Assembly (NCBI RefSeq): GCF_900499005.1 | Contig: NZ_LS991316.1 | Span: 62,001 to 126,000, forward strand | Source: Actinomyces culturomici | GTDB taxonomy: Bacteria > Actinomycetota > Actinomycetes > Actinomycetales > Actinomycetaceae | Direction of reading: 5' to 3' | Length of the DNA stretch: 64,000 bases | Part shown: positions 7,540 through 18,158 of the stretch, piece after piece | Layout of the letters: every line of letters begins with the position of its first letter | Numbering within the stretch: the first letter of the stretch is position 1 | Position numbers and translations under genes: made by a program | Notes under the pieces: generated by a model | What the model was told of the DNA's origin: nothing | What the model saw: the letters and a program-made list of their open reading frames with translations, nothing else | Database searches by the model: none

Positions 7540-9864
7540 ATGATCCGATTCGTCGACGGCGTCTGGTGCGTCGAGACCGAGCGCACCGGCTACTACCTCG
7601 CCGAGCGCGGGCCCCTCGTCGAGCACCTCCACTACGGGGCTCGACTCGAGCCGAGCCTTGAGGCGCTGCGCGCGCCGATCGCGGTCGCGATGGGCACCGA
7701 CGTCGTCCACGACGAATCGGCGGATCCGAACCTCTCCCTCCTCCACCTCGGACTCGAGGTCTCCCCGCTCGACAAGGGCGACTTCCGGACGCCGATGCTG
7801 GAAATGCGCGGGCCCGACGGCTCGGGCGTCCACGATCTGCGGCTCGAGTCGATCGAGGTCCTCCCGCAGTGGCCCCAGTCCGCGGACCTCCCCGAGGTCC
7901 GCGGACTCGGTCAGACGCTCGCCGTGCGCGTCCGGTCGGGCGCGAGCGCCCTCGTCGAACGGTTCTACGCCCCGGCCGAGGATTGCGACGCGATCGTCGT
8001 GCGGACCCGCGTGACGAACGGGGGCGCCGGGGATCTGCGTCTCGAGCGCGCCCTCACCTATCAGCTCGATCTTCCCGGCACCGGATGGGACGTCCTCTCC
8101 TTCACAGGCGCGTGGGTGCGCGAGTTCGCGCCGCATCGGGCGAGGCTCGACGCCGGCTCGATCGTCCTGGGGTCGCGCTCGGGAGTCTCCTCGCACTACT
8201 GCAACCCCTTCTTCGCCGTGTGCGCGCCCGAGGCTGGCGAGGAGCACGGCGCCGCCTACGGGTTCAACCTCGTCTGGTCGGGCTCCCACACCGCGATCGT
8301 CGAGGCCGGCCCCTACGCCTCCACGCGCGTCACGGCCGGCATCCAGACGGAGGGTTTCGCCTGGACGCTCGCCCCCGGCGAGTCCTTCGAGACCCCCGCC
8401 GCCGTCCTCGCCTACTCCGACGCCGGCCTTGACGGGCTCAGCCAGTGCCTCCACGCGCTCGTTCGACGCCGCGTCGTCCCCTCCCGATTCGCCGGGGCCG
8501 CCCGCCCCGTCCTCGTGAACAACTGGGAGGCGACGTACTTCGACGTCTCCGAGAAGCGCCTCGACGCCCTCGCGAAGTCCGCGGCCGAAGTCGGGGCGGA
8601 GCTCTTCGTCCTCGACGACGGATGGTTCGGGCGGCGGACCTCTGACGAGCGGGGGCTCGGCGACTTCGACGTCAATCGCTCCCGGTTGCCCTCCGGGCTC
8701 GACGGGCTCGGCGCGCGCCTGCGCAAGCGGGGACTCGACTTCGGCCTGTGGGTCGAACCGGAGATGGTGAGCCGCGACTCCGCGCTCTTCGACGCCCATC
8801 CCGACTGGATCCTCGCCTCGCCCGGGGTGGAACCCTCCCCGAGCCGCCACCAGTTCGTCCTCGACCTGTGCCGGACCGAGGTGCAGGACCACGTCATCGC
8901 CCGGATCGGTGAGCTCCTCGACTCCGGGCCGATCCGCTACGTCAAGTGGGACATGAACCGGCACCACTCCGATAGGTTCAGCGCGGCCCTTGCCGAACAG
9001 GGGCGCCTCGACGTCGCGTGGACGCTCGGCCTTTACCGGGTCCTGCGCGAGGTGACCGGCGCCCACCCGGACGTCCTCTTCGAATCGTGCGCCTCGGGCG
9101 GCAACCGCGTCGACCTCGGGATGCTCGCCTACATGCCGCAGGTGTGGCTCTCCGACGACACCGACGCGTGGGAGCGGGCGCGCATCCAATCGGGCGCGAG
9201 TTACGCCTACCCGCAGTCCGTGTGGGGCTCGCACGTGTCGGCCTCGCCCAACCACCAGACGCTCCGAGTCTCCGGCATCGAGGCCCGCTTCGACGTCGCC
9301 GCCTTCGGGCTGCTCGGGTACGAGCTCGACCTCGGCGCCCTCGCGCCCGCCGAGCGCCGCGCCGTGCGCGCCCAGATCGACTTCTACCGGAAGCACCGCG
9401 AACTCCTCCAGTTCGGGGAGTGGCACCGGCTCCGCTCGCCCTTCGACGGGGACGAGTGCGCGTGGATGGTCGTCGCCCCCGACCTCGGCAAGGCGGCCGT
9501 CCTCGAGATGGTCGGGCGCGTCCGGCCCAATTCCGACCAGACGCCCCTGCGCCTGCGCGGCCTCGACGCCGCCGCCCGCTACCGCGTGACGACGCGCCGG
9601 GAGTCCCTCGACCCCCGCGTCTTCGGGTCTCTGCTCAATCAGGCGCGGCCGGTGAAGGTCGACCACGAGGGCGCGCTCGTTCGCGCGGTCGTCCGACACA
9701 AGCTCATGACGACCGAGGCCTTCGAGGTCGAGGCCTCGGGCGCCCTCCTCATGAGCGCCGGGCTGCGGCTGCCCCAGCGCTTCACGGGGACCGGATTCGC
9801 CGACGGGATGCGGGCAATGCCCGACAACTCGGCGCGGATCCACCTCCTTGAGCGCCTCCCCTGA
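7540..9864 (+). CDS. Alpha-galactosidase, glycoside hydrolase family 36
   Basis: The 774-residue length and motifs fit GH36: an N-terminal beta-supersandwich, then a TIM barrel with FVLDDGWFGRR, the nucleophile Asp471 in YVKWDMNRHH, and the proposed acid/base Asp539 in LSDDTDAWER after ESCASGGNR. It removes alpha-linked galactose from raffinose-type or related oligosaccharides, probably in the cytoplasm since no signal peptide is present. It lies 10 bp after the transporter gene with GAGGAG before the ATG. With the GH2 enzyme and GPH symporter it forms a galactoside uptake and cleavage unit. The operon ends here, 22 nt before the right-hand 40-bp inverted repeat. Confidence 0.93.
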   Translation: MIRFVDGVWCVETERTGYYLAERGPLVEHLHYGARLEPSLEALRAPIAVAMGTDVVHDESADPNLSLLHLGLEVSPLDKGDFRTPMLEMRGPDGSGVHDLRLESIEVLPQWPQSADLPEVRGLGQTLAVRVRSGASALVERFYAPAEDCDAIVVRTRVTNGGAGDLRLERALTYQLDLPGTGWDVLSFTGAWVREFAPHRARLDAGSIVLGSRSGVSSHYCNPFFAVCAPEAGEEHGAAYGFNLVWSGSHTAIVEAGPYASTRVTAGIQTEGFAWTLAPGESFETPAAVLAYSDAGLDGLSQCLHALVRRRVVPSRFAGAARPVLVNNWEATYFDVSEKRLDALAKSAAEVGAELFVLDDGWFGRRTSDERGLGDFDVNRSRLPSGLDGLGARLRKRGLDFGLWVEPEMVSRDSALFDAHPDWILASPGVEPSPSRHQFVLDLCRTEVQDHVIARIGELLDSGPIRYVKWDMNRHHSDRFSAALAEQGRLDVAWTLGLYRVLREVTGAHPDVLFESCASGGNRVDLGMLAYMPQVWLSDDTDAWERARIQSGASYAYPQSVWGSHVSASPNHQTLRVSGIEARFDVAAFGLLGYELDLGALAPAERRAVRAQIDFYRKHRELLQFGEWHRLRSPFDGDECAWMVVAPDLGKAAVLEMVGRVRPNSDQTPLRLRGLDAAARYRVTTRRESLDPRVFGSLLNQARPVKVDHEGALVRAVVRHKLMTTEAFEVEASGALLMSAGLRLPQRFTGTGFADGMRAMPDNSARIHLLERLP

Positions 9865-9886
9865 CGGGCCTTCTCCGCCCCGCCCC

Positions 9887-9926
9887 CTCACCGAGAGCAT
9901 CACCTTCGCGCGTCGAGGGGATCTCC
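9887..9926 (-). repeat. 40-bp inverted-repeat element, right copy
   Basis: Read on the minus strand this is GGAGATCCCCTCGACG, CGCG, AAGGTGATGCTCTCGGTGAG, matching 2862-2901 except for the four central bases. A weaker partial match (TCGAGGGGGATCTC) follows at about 10175-10190. Confidence 0.92.
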
Positions 9927-9958
9927 TCTCCACCCTTCCGGTCCGTCGCGTTCTCGCT

Positions 9959-10160
9959 CATTCGCCGGGGGAATCCCGTACCCCGGCGGATTCGGGCACT
10001 TTCGTCGGATTCGGGCACGCGCGATCCGCAGTGCGCCCGAAACCGGCCCGTACCCCTGCAGGATCGGGCACTTAGCCCGGAATCGGGCTCGTTCCGTTCG
10101 CTGTGCGTCCGAAGTCGGCCGACACCCCAGCGGATTCGGGCGCACATGCCGCAATCGGTC
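9959..10160 (-). repeat. 72-bp tandem repeat, three diverged copies (right arm of inverted pair)
   Basis: Copies start at 9959, 10031 and 10103, again spaced exactly 72 bp. Read on the minus strand they align with the 2509-2720 unit, including the GCGCCCGAAACCG stretch (reverse complement of CGGTTTCGGGCGC). The gap 9865-10297 otherwise holds one copy of the GGCCCCG..CGTCGAT element at 10210 and the promoter region of the nuclease gene (TACTCT at 10255); no gene is seen. Confidence 0.85.
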
Positions 10161-10297
10161 ACACGTCGCCTCATCGAGGGGGATCTCATCCCCGCCCAAC
10201 CGGCGCTCGGCCCCGGCCCCGTCGATTTGGGACGAAAATGCCAAGGCGCGGAACTACTCTTGTTCGGTGCGAATCAGGCTGACCTCGAAGGAGAGAA

Positions 10298-11491
10298 ATG
10301 CCCGCTGTTAAGCCGCTCATTGCCATCGCCGCAGCCGCAGCGACAGCCGTTGTCGGTGGAGTGGTCGGTGTTTCGCTGCTCGGGCCACAGATGGCGACCG
10401 TCAAGAGTGTGACCGACGGAGACACGATCGTCGTCACGTTGGACACGGGGGGCGAAGAGCGTGTCCGCTTCCTCAATGTCAACGCCCCGGAGCTCCATGG
10501 TGAGCAACCCGAGACCTGCCTCGGCCAAGAGGCGAAGGAGTTCACGGAGTCCGTACTCCCCGCCGGCACCCGAGTCGAACTGAAGACCGACCGCGAGAAG
10601 CGGGACCGTTACGGCCGCCTGCTCGCCGGCGTCTACGTCGGAAGCGACTTCGTCAACGAGGACCTCGCTCGTGCGGGACTCGGAGTTCCCATGACGATCG
10701 AGCCGAACACGAAATTCCGCGCCGCAATCGAGGCCGCGAACGCTGACGCGAAGACTTCAAAGGCAGGCATCTACGCCGACTCCGTCGAGTGCACCCCGCA
10801 GGCATTCGCACAGGCCCAGTCGGCTGCGCTCACGCAGCTGACGACTGCAGCAATTGCGACGGGGACGACCAGCGAGACTATTGCCGCCGTGGACACGCGA
10901 CGTGCGGATGTCAACGCGATCATCAAGGCAATCGCCGCTTATCGAGCGGCGTATTCCGCTGTCAACTCCGCCGAGTCCTTTAGTCGATTCGCCTTCGGGG
11001 ACCTCGATGGGATCGACGAGTTCGCCTCGATTGAGCGCAAGTCCACGTCCGTCGACAACGGGCTCGCGGCGCAGCGCGCGGATCTCGTGGTGAAGGCGGA
11101 GGAAGAACGGAAGGCGGAAGAGGCTCGGAAGGCAGAAGAGGCCCGCTTGGCCGAAGAGGCGCGGAAAGCGGAGGAGGCGCGTCTCGCCGAGGAGGCGCGC
11201 CAGGCGGAGGCCGCGCGGATCGCCGAACAACAGCGTCAGGCCTCCGAGGCCGCTGAGAACTACTCGGGCGGCGGATCAAGTGGAGGCGGGTCGGAGGGCT
11301 CAACGTCCAGTGGGGGATCCGAAGGTGGATCTTCGAGCTCGGGAGGAACGTCTGGAGGTTCCTCCGGCGGCGCTTCGATCGACACGTACACGGGCTGCCG
11401 CGCCTACGGCGGCGGGTACCCGCCGAATGCGATCGACTCGAAGGGGAGGCCGTACACGAAGATCGATTGCACCACGAAGGCGCCGATCTGA
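10298..11491 (+). CDS. Secreted thermonuclease-like (SNase-fold) protein with charged coiled coil
   Basis: The 397-residue protein has an N-terminal signal or anchor segment (residues 5-28), then a staphylococcal-nuclease fold at about 30-165: VKSVTDGDTIVV, RVRFLNVNAPEL, GQEAKEF and DRYGRLLAGVYV contain the usual Asp, Arg and Glu positions. A middle helical region follows, then about nine EEARKA/EEARLA heptad-like repeats (residues 268-310), a Gly/Ser-rich linker, and a small cysteine-containing tail resembling a calcium-binding Excalibur-type module, though its Asp pattern is not canonical. It probably cleaves extracellular nucleic acid. GAAGGAGAG precedes the ATG. Confidence 0.85.
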   Translation: MPAVKPLIAIAAAAATAVVGGVVGVSLLGPQMATVKSVTDGDTIVVTLDTGGEERVRFLNVNAPELHGEQPETCLGQEAKEFTESVLPAGTRVELKTDREKRDRYGRLLAGVYVGSDFVNEDLARAGLGVPMTIEPNTKFRAAIEAANADAKTSKAGIYADSVECTPQAFAQAQSAALTQLTTAAIATGTTSETIAAVDTRRADVNAIIKAIAAYRAAYSAVNSAESFSRFAFGDLDGIDEFASIERKSTSVDNGLAAQRADLVVKAEEERKAEEARKAEEARLAEEARKAEEARLAEEARQAEAARIAEQQRQASEAAENYSGGGSSGGGSEGSTSSGGSEGGSSSSGGTSGGSSGGASIDTYTGCRAYGGGYPPNAIDSKGRPYTKIDCTTKAPI

Positions 11492-11652
11492 TCCCTTCCC
11501 TCCTTCCGACGCCGGCCCCGGCCTCGTCGATCCACCCCGAGAGCGGCGGACCGCGGGCGAAAGCGCGCAGGCGACTGCGCGCCGGGTTGCACACGAATGC
11601 GAATAGGAGCGCTCGGGCGCCGGGGCGGGGCGGGCTCGCTAGTGTGCGGGGC

Positions 11653-12693
11653 ATGGACATGAGGGCGGCGGTGCTCCGCGGAATCGGCGATGTCGGGCTC
11701 GAGACTCGAAAGGTTCCCGAGCCGGGGCCGGGCGAGGTCCTCCTGAAGATCGAGGCGAACACGATCTGCGGGACGGATTTGCGGATCATCTCGGGCGCGA
11801 AGACGGCGGGCGTGCGGCCCGGCGTCATCATGGGTCACGAGTTCGCCGGGCGGATCGCCGCGATCGGCGAGGGCGTCACCGGGTACGAGGTCGGACGCCA
11901 GGCGACCTGCTCGATCGTCCTGTCGTGCGGGCGGTGCGGGCCCTGCCTCATCGGGCGCGAGCACCTGTGCGAGAATCTCCGGCTCATCGGCTACGAGATC
12001 GACGGCGGCCTCGCCGACTATCTCCTCGTTCCCGCCGAGGCGGTCGCCCGCGGGAACCTCGTCATGGCGCCGCGGGAGCTCGCGCCGACGCTCCTCGCCC
12101 TCGCCGAGCCCCTGAGTTGCGTCCTCAACGGCGCCGACCTCGTGGCGACGCGGCCCGGGGATTCGGTCGTCGTCCTCGGCACGGGACCGATCGGGCTCCT
12201 CCACATCGCGCTCGCGAAGGCGAGCGGCGCGACCCGCATCATCGGCGTCGGCCGCCCCGGGCGCCTGGAACCGGCGACGAAGGCGGGCGCGACTGACGTC
12301 ATCGGGCTCGAGGGGCCGGAGATGGTCGCCGAGGTCAAGCGGCTCCTTCCGGCGGGAGCCGACGTCGTCATCGTCGCGGTCGGCGCGCTCGAGCTCGCCG
12401 AGTACGCGCTCGAGATCGCGGGCATCGCCTCGCGCGTCAGCTACTTCGCGGGCTTCCCCAAGGGGTCGATGGCGCAGATGGACCCGAACCTCATTCACTA
12501 CAAGGAGATCCAGGTGACCGGCGGGTCGAATGCGCGCCGTTCGGACGTGCGCCGCGCCGTCGACCTCCTCGCCTCCGGCTCCCTGTCCGTCGACCACATC
12601 GTCTCGCATGTCTTCCCGCTCGACCGCTTCGACGAGGCGCTCGCCGCCGTCCGCGACCGCGCCGGCCTGAAGATCGCCGTCGCGCCGCGGTAG
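11653..12693 (+). CDS. Zinc-dependent medium-chain alcohol/polyol dehydrogenase
   Basis: The 346-residue protein is a medium-chain dehydrogenase. Catalytic zinc ligands are Cys39 in TICGTD and His62-Glu63 in GHEFAG. The structural zinc site is Cys92, Cys95, Cys98 and Cys106. A Rossmann fold follows with VVVLGTGPIGLLHIALAKASGA, so it uses NAD(P). The substrate could be a sorbitol-, butanediol- or threonine-type alcohol; this cannot be decided. The start is probably leaderless: the -10 TAGTGT (11640-11645) lies 7 nt before ATG and there is no Shine-Dalgarno sequence. The upstream region 11492-11652 contains a perfect copy of the GGCCCCGGCCTCGTCGATC element. Confidence 0.88.
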   Translation: MDMRAAVLRGIGDVGLETRKVPEPGPGEVLLKIEANTICGTDLRIISGAKTAGVRPGVIMGHEFAGRIAAIGEGVTGYEVGRQATCSIVLSCGRCGPCLIGREHLCENLRLIGYEIDGGLADYLLVPAEAVARGNLVMAPRELAPTLLALAEPLSCVLNGADLVATRPGDSVVVLGTGPIGLLHIALAKASGATRIIGVGRPGRLEPATKAGATDVIGLEGPEMVAEVKRLLPAGADVVIVAVGALELAEYALEIAGIASRVSYFAGFPKGSMAQMDPNLIHYKEIQVTGGSNARRSDVRRAVDLLASGSLSVDHIVSHVFPLDRFDEALAAVRDRAGLKIAVAPR

Positions 12694-12725
12694 GTCCGCG
12701 GGTTCATCGACGAGGGCGCTCCCAG

Positions 12726-12784
12726 TGCTTGCTTCACGGGGTCTTTCGAACGCTCGCGCGTGGGAAACGGGCGTGAAGCAAGCA
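12726..12784. repeat. 12-bp inverted repeat between dehydrogenase and ung
   Basis: TGCTTGCTTCAC (12726-12737) and GTGAAGCAAGCA (12773-12784) are exact reverse complements separated by 35 bp. It lies between convergent genes, so it may work as a weak terminator or be a dispersed repeat. A TCATCGACGAGGGCGC element copy sits just before it at 12704. Confidence 0.7.
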
Positions 12785-12868
12785 GTGGGGAGCAGTGCGC
12801 GCGGGGAGACGGGGGCTCCTCCGGCGCCCCGGCCGCCCCTCGAACTCCCCGGCGGATCGCTCCGGCGG

Positions 12869-13567
12869 TCAGAGGCTCCAGTCGACCGGCTCCGCGCCCT
12901 GCTCGACGAGGAGCGCGTTCGCGCGGGAGAAGGGCCGCGACCCGAAGAAGCCGTAGCGCGCCGACATCGGCGAGGGATGCGGGGACTTGACGATCGGGAT
13001 GCCCGCGAGAAGCGGCTCGAGCGTCTGCGCGTCCTTGCCCCAGAGGATCGCGACGAGCGGGCGGCGTCTCCCGGACTCGTCGGTGCGGTGGACGAGGGCG
13101 TCGATCGCGCGCTCAGTCACCTCCTCCCATCCGCGGCGCCGGTGGGAACCCGGGTTGCCGGGGCGGACGGTGAGGACCCTGTTGAGCAGGCACACGCCCT
13201 CGCGCGACCACTTCGACAGGTCGCCCGAGGTCGGCCGCGGCACTCCGAGATCGGATTCCATCTCGGTGAAGATGTTCTGGAGCGAGCGGGGAATCGCGAC
13301 GCCGGGCTTCACGGAGAAGCTGAGCCCCATCGCATGTCCGGGCGTCGGGTAGGGGTCCTGGCCGACGATGAGGACCTTCACCCCGTCGAAGGGGTAGGTG
13401 AAGGCGCGCAGGACGTCCGTGCCCGCAGGGAGGTAGTTGAAGCCGTTCGCGATCTCCTCGCGGAGCATCGCGCCGAGTTCGTGGATCCGAGGTTCCACGG
13501 GGGCGAGGGCGGCGGCCCATCCCGGATCGACGAGGGCGGAGAGGGGCTGGGGCTCGATATCGGTCAC
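12869..13567 (-). CDS. ung: Uracil-DNA glycosylase, family 1
   Basis: The 232-residue protein carries both family-1 signatures: the water-activating motif [18 protein letters not shown] with Asp71, and SPHPSPMSA with catalytic His197. It excises uracil from DNA in base-excision repair. I choose GTG 13567 because the minus-strand sequence TACCCT-GGCCGG-GTG places a -10 box six bases before it, pointing to a leaderless transcript; the frame extends far upstream but that part is antisense to the next gene. Length agrees with the family (220-230). Confidence 0.95.
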   Translation of the reverse strand: MTDIEPQPLSALVDPGWAAALAPVEPRIHELGAMLREEIANGFNYLPAGTDVLRAFTYPFDGVKVLIVGQDPYPTPGHAMGLSFSVKPGVAIPRSLQNIFTEMESDLGVPRPTSGDLSKWSREGVCLLNRVLTVRPGNPGSHRRRGWEEVTERAIDALVHRTDESGRRRPLVAILWGKDAQTLEPLLAGIPIVKSPHPSPMSARYGFFGSRPFSRANALLVEQGAEPVDWSL

Positions 13568-13678
13568 CCGGCCAGGGTAGTCCGGGCGTCCCGATGCGCG
13601 ACGGGTCGCCGAGGCTCGCCCGAGGCTCGCCCGAGGCGATGCGCGCGGTGCGGGCGTTCGGGCGGTTAGTCTGGTGGG

Positions 13679-14299
13679 GTGAGTTCTCAGTACCCTCGGG
13701 ATGAATTCGACGTCGCCGGCGAGGACATGCCGGTCGGCATGCACCGTCCGCAGCCGTCGCGCTGGAAGTCCGTCTGGCCGTTCCTCGCGATCCTCGTCAT
13801 CGGGCCGTTGCTCGGCTGGGGCGCGAGCGCCCTCCTCACGATGCGCGACACCTCGACTGCCGGCCAGTCGAGCGCGAGCGTCTCGACCGCCCAGTCCGCA
13901 TCCTCCTCCGCGGCTCAGTCGGACCAGACGGCCATGGCCCAGTCGGAGTCGACGGCGGCCGCGACCGACACGACCCAGTCGGAGTCGACGAGCGCGGACA
14001 CCGCGCAGTCCTCGCAGGATGAGAACACGATCGTCGATCACAACGTCAAGATCTCCGTCCTCAACGGCACGGGCACGAACGGCCTCGCCGCGCAGAAGGT
14101 GAGCGAGCTCGCCGACGCTGGCTTCCCCGGCGCGTCCGCTGCCAACGCCGAGGGTTGGGTCACCCAGGTCTCCACCGTCTACTACGAGGACCCCAACCTC
14201 AAGGCGAGCGCCGAGGCCGTCGGCGAGGCCCTCGGCATCACGAACGTCCAGTCGACGACCGGGCTCGGCGCCCCTGACGTCGTCGTCATCCTCCGATGA
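13679..14299 (+). CDS. Membrane-anchored LytR_C-domain protein
   Basis: The 206-residue product has a short cytoplasmic N-terminus, one membrane helix at about 34-53 ([22 protein letters not shown]), a Ser/Thr/Gln/Ala-rich linker with repeated AQSESTA-like units, and a C-terminal LytR_C domain ([27 protein letters not shown] ... VVVILR). LytR_C domains occur in cell-wall proteins, often at the end of LytR-CpsA-Psr enzymes; here it stands alone. Start GTG 13679 is leaderless: TAGTCT-GGTGGG-GTG. Divergent from ung with a 110-bp spacer. Confidence 0.88.
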   Translation: MSSQYPRDEFDVAGEDMPVGMHRPQPSRWKSVWPFLAILVIGPLLGWGASALLTMRDTSTAGQSSASVSTAQSASSSAAQSDQTAMAQSESTAAATDTTQSESTSADTAQSSQDENTIVDHNVKISVLNGTGTNGLAAQKVSELADAGFPGASAANAEGWVTQVSTVYYEDPNLKASAEAVGEALGITNVQSTTGLGAPDVVVILR

Positions 14300-14304
14300 A
14301 CTGA

Positions 14305-16284
<1,980 letters not shown>

Positions 16285-16297
16285 GCCGACCGCTGAA

Positions 16298-16318
16298 GAT
16301 CAGGCGTTCGGCCTGATC
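16298..16318 (+). terminator. Small hairpin after groEL
   Basis: GATCAGGC-GTTCG-GCCTGATC, an 8-bp stem 14 bp after the stop codon. Confidence 0.7.
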
Positions 16319-16326
16319 AGAGCCAC

Positions 16327-16360
16327 GTGGGGACCGATCTCTTCGGAGATCGGTCCCCAC
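16327..16360 (+). terminator. Perfect 15-bp hairpin with TTCG loop
   Basis: GTGGGGACCGATCTC-TTCG-GAGATCGGTCCCCAC. A perfect stem with the very stable UUCG tetraloop, placed between convergent groEL and the MazG-like gene, so it can stop transcription from both sides. Confidence 0.88.
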
Positions 16361-16590
16361 TGCGTGCTGTATTAGTACGGTTTTGCGCACCGCCGGAGGT
16401 AGATACGGACTGCTCCCTCGGGTGCGGAGTCCTCGACTTCGAGGAAGCGGGCGTCTTCGCTGCAAGTGCCGGTTCCTTCCACCGGCAAGTGCCTAGTCAG
16501 GCAAGCAGTCATGAGCGGCTTGACCCGCCCGGATGCAGTTGCCGCTCGGGGCCGCGGTCTCGATCAGGGCGGGCGCCCTGTCGAGGCCGC
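16361..16590. other. Gene-free spacer of lower GC
   Basis: Between the groEL terminator and the MazG-like gene. It starts with a less GC-rich stretch (GCTGTATTAGTACGGTTTTG). I see no convincing gene, repeat or tRNA in it. Confidence 0.5.
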
Positions 16591-17106
16591 TCATTCTGAA
16601 TACCCTTCCATGTCGTCCACGATGCGCATCGCCCAGGCGAACGCCATCGCGGCCGTCTGAATCAGTTCTTCTTCAAGGTCGCCCGCGTGACCGATCCCAG
16701 TGTTCGCGTCCGGCGTGAGGCACCGGGCGACTTCTCCGACTTCCTCCATGAGGATGGCGAGCCTGTGCTCGTCGCTCATCTGGGGGTTGTACGGGGTGTT
16801 GCCGTTGTGCTCGCGGTCGGCGCGCACGTACTCGTCCACGATCTGACGGCGAACGTCTTCGGGTTCGGCGTTGAAGTGGTCGCCGACCCATAGGATGGCG
16901 GTGGATGCGACGGTGGCGAGTCTGCCCCAGCGTTCGAGTGCTTGATGCGGCTCCGTTGCGAGAGCAGCGCCTCCCACCGTCCCCGCGAGCGAAGCAAGAA
17001 ACTCGTAATCGCCATGCGGGACGCCACCAATCCCGGCGGCTTCTGCCGTAATGCGACCAATACGATCTGCGTGCTTGTTGATGCGTGGAAGGCTCGGTGT
17101 CGTCAT
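16591..17106 (-). CDS. MazG-like nucleotide pyrophosphohydrolase family protein
   Basis: The 171-residue protein is helical. The motifs ILMEEVGEVARCL (about 116-128) and GDLEEELIQTAAMAFAWAMRIV (about 142-163) give the E-E-x-x-E and E-x-x-x(E/D) metal ligands of the all-alpha NTP pyrophosphatase (MazG-like) superfamily. Such proteins hydrolyse non-canonical NTPs or dNTPs and are common in phages and accessory DNA. AAAGGGAGATC lies before the ATG, and a TAGCAT -10 box lies about 28 bp upstream. Base composition is less extreme than in the neighbours, which hints at later acquisition. The exact substrate is unknown. Confidence 0.7.
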   Translation of the reverse strand: MTTPSLPRINKHADRIGRITAEAAGIGGVPHGDYEFLASLAGTVGGAALATEPHQALERWGRLATVASTAILWVGDHFNAEPEDVRRQIVDEYVRADREHNGNTPYNPQMSDEHRLAILMEEVGEVARCLTPDANTGIGHAGDLEEELIQTAAMAFAWAMRIVDDMEGYSE

Positions 17107-17197
17107 CTGATCTCCCTTTCCCGCTTGATGCTACCGCCCGCGGCATGCGCGCTTGCGCCGGTCCGGTAGGGGCGAACGCATCGAAAGGCTGCGCGCC

Positions 17198-17488
17198 TCA
17201 CCCCGCGAAGAGCGAGGCCGACCGGGCCTCCGCGTCCGCGTAGACCTCGGCGGCCGCATTCATCTGCGTTCCGATCGCGTCGAGGGCCGTTTCGACCCGC
17301 ACCTGCGTCGCCCTCCACCCGTCGACGCACGCCTGGAAGTTCGCCTGCGCGGCGCCCGTCCACGACCCCTCGAGGGCGAGGAGGTCGGCCATGAGCGCCT
17401 GCACCCGCTCCCGGATCTCGGCGCTCGTCGCGCCCACTCGCGCGGCGGCCGCCGCGACCTCGCTCGAATCGACCGCGTACATCGCCAT
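17198..17488 (-). CDS. WXG100-family (EsxA-like) secreted protein
   Basis: The 96-residue size, all-helical composition and central turn motif LEGSWTGAAQANFQACVDGW (Trp-x-Gly) identify a WXG100 protein, substrate of type VII (ESX) secretion. Helix-turn-helix halves flank the WTG, and YADAEARSAS near the C-terminus fits the Y-x-x-x-D/E export signal. No ESX machinery gene is near, so it is an orphan substrate whose secretion genes must be elsewhere. GAAGGGATG precedes the ATG; a further upstream frame extension is not supported. Confidence 0.88.
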   Translation of the reverse strand: MAMYAVDSSEVAAAAARVGATSAEIRERVQALMADLLALEGSWTGAAQANFQACVDGWRATQVRVETALDAIGTQMNAAAEVYADAEARSASLFAG

Positions 17489-17691
17489 GGTTTCATCCCT
17501 TCGTCTCGGCGGGCCGACGGTTCCGGCCTCGTGCGCGACGCTACGGGGTGCGGCGCAGGATCGACGAGGGCGGGCCCGCGCGCCTGTGGACGGGGGAGGA
17601 GAGAAGCCTCGGCTGTGGACGAGTTTCCCTGGGACCGGGATCAGGCTCTTGACGATCAGGAGAGGGCAGCCGCCGATGAGGTGCATCTCCT

Positions 17692-17995
17692 GGATCGCCG
17701 TCTCGGCGTGCGTTCGGGGTGGGGTCGGGTGTCGAGTGTGCGATCCGGGTATCGCTACGGCCCGGTTCGGTGCCTCGTATGACGTGGATCGCCGTCTCGG
17801 CGTGCGTTCGGGGTGGGGAGGGGTGTCGAGTGTGCGATCCGGGTATCGCTACGGCCCGGTTCGGTGCCTTGCATGACGTGGATCGCCGTCTCGGCGTGCG
17901 TTCGGGGTGGGGAGGGGTGTCGAGTGTGCGATCCGGGTATCGCTACGGCCCGGTTCGGTGTCCCGCATGACGTGGATCACCGTCTCGGCGTGCTC
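17692..17995 (+). repeat. 94-bp tandem repeat array, locus 1 (three full copies and a partial)
   Basis: GGATCGCCGTCTCGGCG recurs at 17692, 17786 and 17880 and as GGATCACC at 17974, a period of exactly 94 bp. Each unit also holds GAGTGTGCGATCCGGGT starting 42 bp after the first block. GGATCGC of block A can pair with GCGATCC of block B. Since 94 is not divisible by three, the array is not an in-frame coding repeat. The gap 17489-18218 contains this array, the palindrome below, and an ATCGACGAGGGCGGGCC element at 17559; no gene is supported. Confidence 0.93.
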
Positions 17996-18035
17996 CCTCG
18001 CCGGTTCGCCGGAGTGCGCAGCGGCGTCCACGGCA

Positions 18036-18158
18036 CTTGGCGGGTTTCGTGGTGTTTGGCGGCTTTCCCGGTGTTTGGCGGCGAAAAACGGGGCGATTTG
18101 ACCCGCCAAACGTTTGAAAACCCGCCAAACGCTCGAAAAGGCGCCAAACGCGTGTTGC
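18036..18158. repeat. Large palindrome of 19-bp TTTGGCGG/CCGCCAAA units, locus 1
   Basis: Three left-facing units (TTGGCGGGTTTCGTGGTG, TTTGGCGGCTTTCCCGGTG, TTTGGCGGCGAAAAA) face three right-facing units (CCGCCAAACGTTTGAAAAC, CCGCCAAACGCTCGAAAAG, GCGCCAAACGCGTGTTG), each spaced 19 bp. Two further ACTTGGCGGG motifs lie at 18192 and 18222, the last including the stop codon of the next gene. Confidence 0.9.

Noticed and set aside
17692..17995. CRISPR array in the 94-bp repeats
   Set aside because: Each locus has units nearly identical over the full 94 bp without unique spacers, and there are no cas genes.
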